22,212 nucleotides of DNA from Acanthaster planci (lineage: Eukaryota > Echinodermata > Asteroidea > Valvatida > Acanthasteridae): assembly GCF_001949145.1 (NCBI RefSeq), contig NW_019091383.1, positions 1,516,944 through 1,539,155 on the forward strand. The letters are read 5' to 3'. Below are positions 10,799 through 20,377 of this stretch, in pieces. Below the pieces are notes generated by a model, which worked only from the letters and a program-made list of their open reading frames with translations, was not told where the DNA came from and made no database searches. Position numbers and translations under genes: made by a program. The stretch's first letter is position 1. Every line of letters starts with the position of its first letter.

Positions 10799-10943
10799 GC
10801 ATGATATGTGGCAAAGGGGGACCCCCTAATGAGATGCTCAAGCTATATACCCTAAGGCTATTGCCTGAAAGGAATTCCGAAGATTCTGTCAACACAAAAG
10901 AAGACACAATAGAGAGGGGGTCCCCCTTTGCCACATATCATGC
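10799..10943. mobile_element. Hairpin element with perfect 29-base arms
   Basis: The left arm (10799-10827) starts GCATGATATGTGGCAAAGGG and ends GACCCCCT. The right arm (10915-10943) is its exact reverse complement, and 87 bases separate them. Perfect arms in otherwise drifting intergenic DNA point to a young insertion or to active homogenisation. The unit, about 145 bases, has no coding capacity and no clear target duplication. It sits just left of MITE copy c, whose outer left end is missing. Confidence 0.75.
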
Positions 10944-10960
10944 ATCAAGTGACTTAGACC

Positions 10961-11294
10961 CAAATCTGGTAGACTGAGTTCTTTAAATTCACGTGAACAT
11001 AACAATTAACTTGAATTCTCCTTACTAAAACCACTGTTGCTATACCTCGGGGCAAGCTTTGTCTTAGTTACATAAGAGACGCCTTGCAACAATACACTGT
11101 TCTCAATGGATAAGAAGGGCACAAAGGAACCAGTCCATTCAAGAGATGGTGGTCACTATGCAAAAGCTTGCCCCGAACCACGAGGTATAGCAACAGTGCC
11201 TTTTGTCCGGGGAATTCAAATCGTTATGTGTATGTGCAGTCAGATAACTCAGTGTGGCAGAGTTTATTCAAATTTAACTCGCAAATAGCTTATT
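10961..11294 (+). mobile_element. Palindromic MITE family 2, copy c
   Basis: Its arms carry CTGAGTT, CATAACAATTAACTTGAATTC, CCACTGTTGCTATACCTCGG and GGGGCAAGCTTTG on the left, and CAAAAGCTTGCCCCGAA, GAGGTATAGCAACAGTGCC and the terminal CTCGCAAATAGCTTATT on the right. The centre has ACATAAGAGACGCCTTGCAA, CAATGGATAAGAAGGGCAC and TTCAAGAGATGGTGGTC, as in copies a and b. The outermost 30 or so bases of the left arm present in copy b are absent here. Confidence 0.75.
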
Positions 11295-12164
11295 GGGGGG
11301 GCTTTAATATAAGTACCACCTGCTCACAAGTGTGGCACCAACGTGGCAATGGCTTTCTAGTTCCGTCCACCAGATCAAATCTGTGTTGTACTGACTATGT
11401 ATACCATTGCCTAAATGCTTTGAGAAATAAAATAATCAAGTGTTATTTCAATGAAAGAAAAAGTATACAGAGTGCGGATGACAGTTTGTAGATGTTCAAG
11501 CGGCTATGGTTTAGGCTAGACACCCTGTTTCTTACATCTGTACATGAGTCAGGGCAGGTGATAAGGGAGCAGCCCCTGTGATGTTGTTGGATGTGGCTAA
11601 CAGACCCAAACATAAAGCCGACGGTAGGTTCCCTACTCAGACTGTTGATGTGCTGGTTCAGTACCGTAACTTGGCTGTATTGTTTGTAAACAACACTCAA
11701 AACACACGTTGCTATGGGGTCGATACCCACTATAGGTCACGTGATTTATCAGGCGCTGTCGGTCTACTGGTCTTGATGGTTAAAATAGCTGGGATAATCC
11801 TAATTTGTCCTCTTATGTGTCATGCGGTAGTCCCATAAATAGATTCATTTATGGGGGAGGGCCCTCACCGGCAGTGTACATAAACGTAGACGCTACGCCC
11901 TTACTATAGTTGGGACCATCGATCCAACTAGGCCCACCCAACTGCATGTGCTTAACCAGCATGTACCAAAGTCATATGGTTTACAATGTCATGTCATAGA
12001 CGAAGTGCCTATTTTAGATGAATTGTATCAGGTGTTAGATGCGTAAACTTAGATAAGGTTGAGAAATTCTTTATAGAAATTGGTCGACAATAGTTGGGTC
12101 AGCCCAACTGCAGCACTACAGTATATAGTTGGGACAAACGCTATAGTTGGGGCATAACAGACAT

Positions 12165-12971
12165 ATGTCTGGAAACATTGGCTATATGCAGTCTCAGGTG
12201 GTAGTTATTTGTAGGGCTGAGTCAATTCAAATAACTTACTATTCGAATATTCAACCTTCAATTTGATCGAATATTCGGTCGCACCGACCGGCAGATTGTT
12301 GATGAACAAACCACATATAAAATCAGTTGCAATAGCACACACAATTGTACATTATGATCAATATAATAGCTTCTCACATCTAGGAATATCTTCAGTCACA
12401 ATTTAGCATGATGAAGAGATGAACAAGACTCCTTGTACTGTTGGAAATTTGTATTTTGTAAATTGTTTAACGAATAATTTACGTTTTAAATCTTTGTAAG
12501 ATTTCTGACACTTTTCATTTGAATCTGCTTGAAACAAGCCTCCATTGTGCAATTTTTCTTATTTAAAAACAAAAGAAAAGTTCCCTTCATTTTCATGAAT
12601 TTTACATTCGAATATTCAAATTTGAAAAATAATATTCAAATATTTGACAATCAATCGAATATTCGGTTATTCGCCTATTCGGCACAGCCCTAGTTATTAG
12701 AGACGATGAAGACAAGCACAGCACATCTTTGTCAGAAAGTTTGAGTAAAGACGCACGGAATCAAGCCGGTGCACCTAACTTCAAAGAAACAGCCACGCAG
12801 TTAAAGCAACTGAGTGTACCTGATGCGTTCCAAAAATTGAACAGGAAGGGGACAAGGTATTATATCAAGACATATTACCCTGCCGTGCCTGCTGAGATTG
12901 TGCACATACAGGTAGATGTTTACGCTACCTACTACCTAGAGTGGACATTTTTTTATTTTCATGTACCATAA
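12165..12971 (+). pseudogene. Small open frame split by a hAT insertion (unidentified)
   Basis: Left of the transposon, ATG at 12165 opens a frame of 13 codons up to the target site. Right of it the same frame continues at 12693 for 92 codons to a stop at 12969-12971. Transposon plus one target copy is 489 bases, a multiple of three, so the original frame can be read without a shift. The hAT itself begins with stops in this frame. A possible splice donor, CAG/GTAGAT, follows residues AEIVHIQ near 12911, so the true exon may end there. I recognise no domain. It could be a chance frame of about 105 residues; the main interest is that the insertion lies in it. Confidence 0.25.
12212..12692. mobile_element. 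Non-autonomous hAT-type transposon with 8-base target duplication
   Basis: The element begins TAGGGCTGAG and ends CACAGCCCTA, giving terminal inverted repeats of 8 perfect bases (TAGGGCTG) followed by partial matches such as AATAAC. It is flanked by GTTATTTG (12204-12211) and GTTATTAG (12693-12700), an 8-base target duplication with one difference, as expected for the hAT superfamily. Subterminal copies of the palindromic motif GAATATTC(G) occur at about 12244, 12269, 12609 and 12657, placed like transposase-binding repeats. At 481 bases with no long open frame, it depends on a transposase encoded elsewhere. Confidence 0.85.
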
Positions 12972-14414
12972 GAACTTGGTGAAAATACTTTTTTCTTTGC
13001 AAAGTGAACCCTCTTTGAAGCTGGATGTTTGTTGGTCTTGCCATCTACCTTTTCCGTTTTCCTCAGATAATTTGAACCTTGCACAATGCTCATAAAACTG
13101 TTCTAGAAAGGGGGGTGTAACCTTGTGTGGATCTGTCCTTTAAGTCCGCAGGTTCCTACAGCCTTCATTATGCGGGCCTCTTTTGTCCAGGGGTCCACAT
13201 CTAGATGTAAGGTTAGTGCATCATTTCTAATGTTGTGATAATCTTTCCCTGTGCGTGGGTGCATGCATGCACGCATTGCCTTTTTAATGATGTGTGAACT
13301 ACATGTACAAGCCAGTCTGTACAGGTTGGAAATAACCACTCTCAGGGTGTTCTTGTGATTTTAATAACTGAGCGAGCTGAGCTACGAGTTGGGGCCACAT
13401 TTGGACCAATATATGACTTCCCAACAATATCCATATGGATAAGTCGACCATTAAAAAATTGTTGTTTGTAACACCGTTTTTGTCTATGCATCAATTATTA
13501 ACCTGTATCAACTATAGATCCTCTCCTGTTCCAAGCTCTTGTAGCTGTAGCCAGTGCTTCTCCTTGAAGCTGCCTAATTTTTCCCACTCCGAAACAGCCA
13601 ATTTGCACAGTTGGAGCACTTGTTCTATTGTCAAGCCACACTGAGGTCTTGATCTTTGAATCCCACTCCAAAACATTAGTTGGGGATATATAGATTCTAC
13701 GGTTGAAGTCACTCTATGGTACAAATCGACAGAAAGCCATTGTCACATATACAGCGTAAACAGGTTGGGACACATATAGCTGTAACAAGTGGCCTTGTGG
13801 AGGTGTTGTGTACACATTGAGTGTGGCATAAGGCCTGCATACACTAGCATACATGTTTACATTGCACTGAACCAACTGCAGTCTGATTGTGTGAGCATGT
13901 AATACTGCATTATCTATACATCAAGTTGCATCACCATCTGCAATACATAGCTTTGCAAAATTCTCAGGATCAAGCTTGATCGAGTGAACAAGAACAGAGG
14001 CAGGTTATAATTAATTGAGGTTCTGCATATGTTTCTTTATTGCAGACTTTTCAGTTGAATGTCATTTTTCTTTCAGTGCTCTGTGTATATGTATGCATGG
14101 TTAGATCTAACAGTGATACATGTATATGCAAGCATGATTGCCAACTCACCATATTGATTTGGTGGTCTTCATTTTTCTTTTCTTGATAATCAATAAATTA
14201 GCAATCTTGATGAAGAGGATAGGACACTGGCATTTATGTGAAACCCATCCGATCAGTCAGCTACGGTGCAGATGGGCAGGGTATATGTAAATCGCATACA
14301 CCAGCTGAGATTGTCTCCTGCCCTACAAAAATAACCGCGTACCGTATACTTTTGAAAATTGTCACAAATGTATTAAACATTGTTCTTTATTCACAAGACA
14401 CCTTTTAGCTGATC
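12972..14414. other. Interval upstream of gene B
   Basis: No gene is certain here. A - strand frame from 13920 down to 13498 is open for about 140 codons apart from one TAG at 13714-13716; it resembles protein but matches nothing I know. A 14-base palindrome GTGCATGCATGCAC lies near 13258. TTTTAG at 14404-14409, just before gene B's ATG, could be a splice acceptor, which would put an untranslated first exon somewhere in this interval. No TATA box can be assigned. Confidence 0.35.
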
Positions 14415-17400
14415 ATGGGTGACTCATCCTCTGAGATTCCTGTCATTGACTTCAGCGCCTACCGTCTGTCTCTGGACAAACCTGACCCCAGTCAGTTTCA
14501 GAAGCTTGTTGATGATGTACACAATGCGCTGACGACCATTGGCTTCTTCTTCATTGTCAACACAGACTTCCCTCAGGATAAGGTCTGCACCAAGTGTTGA
14601 TCCAGTTTCTAGCTACATGTAGAAACTCAATCAAAAGTGGGGTGAGGGTGGATCCAGGGGGACCGATGATATGGCCATGTCCCCTCTCCCCCAAGGAGCT
14701 CCTTCATTTCTTTTGTATTTGGGGGGGGAGGAGAATGAGAGATAACGTGGATAAGGTGAATTTTGTTTTGGTGTGGACGTGCTTAAAGCCACAAAATATA
14801 GCTTCACTACTCAGAAAGGCCATAAAAGCTAGGTTTTATATATAGATGCCCTCTCTTCCTCACCAAAAGCCCCAGAGTAGATCAAAAGGGGTTGTTGGCT
14901 ATTATGTCTACATTTATACTTAGGACAGAATAGTACCAAAATAGTATCCATCATCTGCACAATTAATTGCTGAAAAGGCATAGTTGCAAGAAAGTGAACC
15001 AATACGGGCACTTACTCCGTCCGTTTGGCTATGCAGTTCCTGGTTCAAATGAAGTAACGCTTAATTGGTACAGGATATGGGGGAAGAAAAAACAACTTTG
15101 ACTTTTAGCCAAACTGGGTTTGAGGACAAGGTGATAAAGAACTATACTTTGGGCCGTCTCTAAAATTATTGGGACTGACACTTTTGACCCATACTGGTTC
15201 ACGATCCTTGGAGAACCAATTTTCATACTCTTTTTGAAAACAGGTGGAGGAGTTGTACAAGGTCTCTAAGCAATATTTTGATCTGCCTCTTGAAGTAAAG
15301 CTTCAATGTCCACGCCCTCAAGGCTCTGCCCATGGTTACGTGAAAGTAGACAACGAGTGGTAAGTCCTGTTATCAGTAGTGTTTACTGAAATATTTCATA
15401 CAAGTAATAGGTTGAATATGGGCTTCAGCCGCAGTTTTCAGAGGGGGGACTTTTTTTTCATTATTAATTTCTCAAATTATTTTCTCTGGGAAGAGAGGGG
15501 TTAAAGTGCCCCCCCCACAGCATCAGAATGGTTTTAAAAGTGTGGGGAGGGGAGCGCTGGCCATTAGATTGAAAAGAATACAATTATGAAGTTACAATGT
15601 GCCTCCAACGGCTGGTAGGCCTATAAAGTGGTGGGGGGGGGGAAAATGACTACCTTTTATAAGGTGGGAGAAATCTACCCCTCCCCCTGCCATCAAGCTT
15701 TTTTGTGGTTTGGTTTATATTTCTGGGTTACCAAAGAAGACTTTTGTTACTAATAATACAATGTACATATTACATTAAGCTAGTTCACATGTGTTTGCAG
15801 GTGCATTTCACACAAATCCACGGATCTTGAAGAGTAATGAAGTGCATGGAACAATAAAATAAAGATTATAAAAAAACCCAAGGGCAATCATTATAACACC
15901 AGATGCCCTTGTAGATATTTGATTGATTAGCTAGTTTTACTTGTGGTAAAATGCCTTGCTCATGGCCACAAGATGCGCTGTCCCATAGCTAATGTGACCC
16001 ACCATTTGATGGACATTGCTACAGACGTAATATATTCTTTATAGTAGCTCTGTTAAATCAGCCTGGTGTTTTCCACTGGTGCACAGCAGATTATAAAATA
16101 AACTATCCCTCACTGTGCCCTTTTCACTTCTCAACCCTGTGACTGCAGCACTAATCCTGACCGACCTCATGGTGACCTCAAAGAAAATTTCAACTACTGC
16201 CCTCAAACAGCAGGTGCTGTAAGTATGGTTAGGGGAGAGCTGGAAAGCACCAGATATTAAGTTAAAAGTTAATTGGTAGCTAGAGTAACAGACATGATAG
16301 AACGAGTTGACTGCTGGTGGTACGTGTTCCTTCACATGCGTGCATGTTTACTAGGTTATTTTAATTTCTTAACAAAATGATTTCATTTCTGGGTGCTTTA
16401 TGATAAATATAACCCCAATAAGATACATGTAACTTATACCTGGTAGCGGCATGGTTATTCTATTGATTTTCTCTTTAATGCAACCTGAAATGAAGCTCAT
16501 CCACTGGTGATGTATTGTATTACCACTTTTTACGTATTTCCAACGTAATTTCAACTGTAAAAACAATCTGCAACTCAACTCAAGGACAAAAACTTTTGTG
16601 TTCCAATTTGCTAAGGATTTTAGGCTTACGATTGCCAGCTAGCGTACGGATAAGGTGTAATTTAAAGTGGACACCTGAAAAGATACAACTGAATTGATGC
16701 ATCGTTTTTAGACTTCAATGTTTCCTGTATAGGCCTGGCCTTTGGAATCAGACTGTCCTGGCTTCAAGACCGCGATGTGTGATTTCTTTGACCTGTGCCT
16801 GCCTCTTTGTCACAGAATCCTGGAGATCATGGCACATGGACTCAAACTTGAGGTAGGCTTGGTTACATTTTTTGTAGAGTGTGTTGAGAGTGGCATTTGG
16901 TTTTTGGCAAAGTAATCAACCTGAGAGTGTGACACAGATTCTATTCTGATCTTACACGTAAGTTCAACATTTTGGAATCGCTGTGTTATGCCTAAAATAA
17001 CTGCATTCCAAAATGTCAGTATCAAATTTACTAGGGGGGCAAGAGGCTAACACCAAACCGAGGGAGAGGCATTGTTCAGCATACAGAGGCTATGTATATT
17101 ATACATTTCATATCAACACGTCGTGTGCCCTCCTTTTGCCCAGAAGCATGATCACAGTAGAAAAAAATGTTCCCGGTAAAAGCACGTAAGAAACACACTC
17201 TCTTTATTTAGCAAAAATGGATAAAATTTAATACAAAATCAACACAGGCTGTGCAAAAAGCAACCTTTGAACAAGTTATCAAACGACTTGGGAGATGTTT
17301 TTGGAACTATTTGCAAAGAAATCTTTATATTTCATTAAAATGAAACAGTGGCTTACCTACGTTCTTTTGTCAGGAATATTTTTTGCAGCGATTATGCTTC

Positions 17401-19167
17401 CCAGAAGAAGGTCGTAAGTGCTTACGAGCTTCTTCCGAGCACACGACAAACGACTGCTTACATGTACTAGGTATGAACATGTACAAGTACACATAAGCAT
17501 GCATACATGCATTTTAGCCCTCTAACTTGAAATTTCCATAGAGGCTTCCTGTCACTTGGTCCTTTTCTTTTCTGTTACCAAAAAATAAGGGAAACCCCCT
17601 CCCCTTCCCAGGGTCGGGTCAGGCTAGGCCCCGCTGGAGGTGGTTTGCCCAGCCAACAGATGGCATTGATATTACATATCGACCTTTTTCACCCATGTTA
17701 CTTGATTGCATGAGATGGAACAATACCACCATGGTGGACCACCGTGGCCACGTGTGATTGCATACATTCCTATGGGCAGTTTCAACCAGGTGCAAGTGCA
17801 CATACGAACACTGCATGCTTGACTAGTTTATCTTGAATAGGTAGATTACCATCACAACACATCACGGTCCAGCACAATTGTGACATCACAGGAAAAAGGT
17901 CTATAGGCTCCCATTTACTTCAATTTAGCTCACCAAAACTCAGCTGATGTTAAAGAAAGCAGAGTTCTAAAGGCTAATTAATATTAGCTTTACGAATACC
18001 TTTTCTGCCTATAGGACCCTTTGTACTTTGTAAAGCACCACCAGAAGGCCGGGAAAGACAGTGCCATGACTCTGAGAACACTCTACTACCCTCCACTCAG
18101 CAGCTTCAAGGTCAAGGAGCAGCAGGTGCGATGTGGTGAACACTCAGACTTTGGCTCAGTCACACTTCTGTTTCAACAAACACCAGGATTACTGGTATGT
18201 TAACTCTGAATGATTGCAGAATTTGGTCAAGTTCTGCTTTTATAGCTTCTGTGTTGGTAAACAGATGGCCGCAGATTCACAGACGGGTGTAAGGGGAGCT
18301 GGATATCATCCTAATGTCATCATCATGGACTTTTAGACAACTTTTTGTCCACAGCAATGATAGTTTCCAACACAACTTATTGTGTGGGTAAAAGTTCTCA
18401 TAGGCCTCTCCCCACCAGCCATGCATACATCCATAGAAGGGTCTATTGCCATACCTTGTTGGCTTTAGCTGAGCATGATGAGGGCTAAACATGATTTCCC
18501 CTCTCCCCACAAAACATGCAAGCTCAGCTTTTCAACGTACAATCTTTGTTGAAATACCTCCTGAAATTATGAGTTTGTTTCTGGGGACTGCACAGGTTCG
18601 AAATATCGATGGCAGTTATATTAAAGTGCCCATGGTCGAGGCCGGTATTCTGATCAACACTGGCAGCTTGATGGCACGATGGACTTCAGACATGTACCCT
18701 GCCACTGTAAGTAAATGAATTATAAGCCCTATTTATACAGGCCTCTGTTAACATCTGTGTCCCCATGTACACGGCGTAGACTTGACACCACATTTCAGTG
18801 AAGCCTTATACTCTTATTCACTTGAAGTTTGGACTGTAATTGAGAGGAAAAATGGTTCATTACATGTAGCTAACTGGCCAAACCGAGTCCCTCCACATGG
18901 TTTTGACCAGTCACAGCATACATGCAATAATGCAAAGAAATGTCCGTTTTGCTTTCCCGTGCATTGATACTTCAGAAGCACTGTGTGTTTATGGACAACA
19001 CACCAGAAGAAATGGAGAAATCTCGTCAGTCCATCGCTTTCTTTGGTTACCCTGACAACGATGCCATCATCGAGTGTGTGGACAAGAGCAACAAGTACCC
19101 ACCCATGTCTGCTTTGAATTATTTGAAATTCCGACTCAATCAACTCTACCACACTCCCCAGTCGTAA
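14415..19167 (+). CDS. Isopenicillin N synthase-like 2-oxoglutarate/Fe(II) dioxygenase, copy B (7 exons)
   Basis: Tandem paralogue of gene A, same strand, about 4.1 kb after its stop. Exons: 14415-14582, 15244-15359, 16149-16218, 16733-16852, 18015-18194, 18596-18706, 18976-19167 (stop TAA). All introns are GT..AG, with phases identical to gene A. They join into 957 bases coding 318 residues, one residue shorter than A in exon 2 and five longer at the C-terminus (ends YHTPQS). DIOX_N starts at IPVIDFS. Iron ligands are His201 and Asp203 (GEHSDFGS) and His257 (KHCV); 2OG-binding Arg272/Ser274 (RQS) are present, so it should be catalytically competent. Oddities: the usual N-x-G-D turn reads NTGS, so the conserved Asp is lost, and exon 1 differs from gene A at only 5 bases while other exons are far more diverged. 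Substrate unknown; no signal peptide or membrane segment seen. Confidence 0.92.
17404..17435. repeat. Short inverted repeat in intron 4 of gene B
   Basis: GAAGAAGGTCGTAAG (17404-17418) pairs with CTTACGAGCTTCTTC (17421-17435), 14 of 15 positions, with a 2-base loop. The loop is too tight for a microRNA precursor. Function unknown; a chance palindrome is possible. Confidence 0.5.
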
Positions 19168-19393
19168 TTTTGTTTTTCAAAATGGGGCAAGTTTACCCTT
19201 GGCAGAAAATTTGAAGAGGATTTTTTTCTTTCACTTCTTTATGGTTTAGAGGTATAGTTCTTTAATTTCGGCAATTTGAGCAATACTGCCTAAAAGAGAG
19301 TGCATTCGTGTACATGTATACTTCTACAAGTGTCTCAGTGGATTGGCAGCACAAGGTGTTACTTTTGTCTTTTTGGTTCATTTACTCTCGTTG

Positions 19394-19705
19394 CAGACAG
19401 GCGTTCTAGAGTCATGCTGAACCAAATTAAAAGCAAGTTTGAATTAAGTATGAAAAAAGTCTAATGCCTGAAACAATTAGGAGCAACCGAGCATACTAAC
19501 AGGCAAAAAATCATCAATTCTTTGAAGCATTCGGAACGACACCAGAGCGACTTGCTTTCAGACGTCAATCTTTTCATAGGCCAAACCCATTGCAAATGTG
19601 TATGTATGTATTAAATTTGTCTGTCTGGAAACTAACATTTAATTGGGTCGACCAGAGTCGCTCTTAATTCTATTTGGTTTGGCATGACCCCAGAATGCCT
19701 GTCTG
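19394..19705. mobile_element. Terminal-inverted-repeat element downstream of gene B
   Basis: The left end CAGACAGGCGTTCTAGAGTC and the right end, read in reverse complement, CAGACAGGCATTCTGGGGTC, continue as CATGC..AACCAAAT to give imperfect 34-base inverted repeats (19394-19427 and 19672-19705). The 312-base unit carries no coding capacity and has no obvious target duplication. The ends do not match the other elements in this window, so it is a separate family. It begins 227 bases past the stop of gene B and may be transcribed as part of its 3' untranslated region. Confidence 0.7.
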
Positions 19706-20320
19706 AAATGGATGTTATAGTCACAGATTTCAACGTAAAGATGCGCTGTTTGACCGAGGTTTAATTGTTAGGATGGTCCACAGCTTTCTGTCATTTAATA
19801 CAAAGTATTTATTTTGTACATATGTGTCAATGAAAGCAAACACCTCCGTATTCTGCCTTGGACATGTTCATTTGAGCTACAAACTGTCTTACCGTATTTT
19901 GCTCATGTTTAAATGGTTCTGTGGACATTAAGTTCCAGTTCAGAGACGAAATATGAATTCCCTCGCTCGGACACTTACTAAATTTGTCAGTTTTGCTCAT
20001 TTTATTTCATTGCTATCTTGCCAAATCTATATCTTGCAAGTGAAATAATTGAAATTGAAGAAATGTCCAGTAACTTGTCACATTTTCCTTCCAGCATTTT
20101 TTTAAGCATTTTGGTTAGAATTTTACAAACTGACACATTTTTGCTGACCAAATCCTTGAAATGAAATTTATGCAATAACATCTCTATTCTTAAATTTTTG
20201 GATTGCCTGTTTGAGAAATAAGTCACATTTGGTAAAGGGTTAATTAACACTGATTTTTTTGAAAATTGGGATTTGAAATGAGCGTATTTCAGAATTGTGA
20301 ACTGACTGCCAAATTGAAAA

Positions 20321-20326
20321 AATAAA
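20321..20326 (+). terminator. Candidate polyadenylation signal AATAAA, + strand
   Basis: A canonical hexamer about 1.15 kb past gene B's stop. An AATAAA on the opposite strand lies at 20372-20377, about 50 bases on. The pair would suit the ends of two convergent transcripts: gene B and the - strand gene at the window's right edge. The assignment is by position only. Confidence 0.25.
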
Positions 20327-20371
20327 ACTATAAATCAGATTGATAACGACCGGTCAGTCTTCACAGAACAT

Positions 20372-20377
20372 TTTATT
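20372..20377 (-). terminator. Candidate polyadenylation signal AATAAA, - strand
   Basis: This reads TTTATT on the + strand. It could end the transcript of the cysteine-rich - strand gene, giving it a 3' untranslated region of about 1.4 kb that would also explain why 20378-21820 holds no coding exon. Weak evidence. Confidence 0.2.

Larger units (their letters stand above)
10281..12164. other. Region between gene A and the interrupted frame
   Basis: Directly after gene A's stop, a variant polyadenylation signal ATTAAA occurs at 10536-10541, so a 3' untranslated region of roughly 270 bases is plausible. Beyond it lie a perfect-armed hairpin (10799-10943), MITE copy c (10961-11294) and a cluster of TATAGTTGGG motifs (11904-12152). 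Open frames at 11168-11491 and 11578-11838 carry no recognisable motif, and the first lies partly in the MITE. Confidence 0.4.
19168..20376. other. Gene B 3' flank
   Basis: This stretch probably includes the 3' untranslated region of gene B. ATTAAA occurs near 19425 within the left arm of a transposable element, and a canonical AATAAA occurs at 20321-20326. The inverted-repeat element at 19394-19705 lies inside it. The open frames here are short and lack recognisable motifs. Confidence 0.35.

Noticed and set aside
13512-13724. 70-codon - strand frame with amphipathic, protein-like composition
   Set aside because: It overlaps a second protein-like frame on the same strand, begins with a non-ATG codon in the computed frame, and has no known motif.
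15430-15690. Runs of G and C in intron 2 of gene B
   Set aside because: Simple low-complexity tracts with no ordered repeat unit or stable pairing beyond what G and C runs give by chance.
17685-17912. Possible MITE with GACCTTTTTC ends near 17685 and 17910
   Set aside because: Only about 10-12 end bases match and the inner sequence does not pair well, so it cannot be separated from chance.
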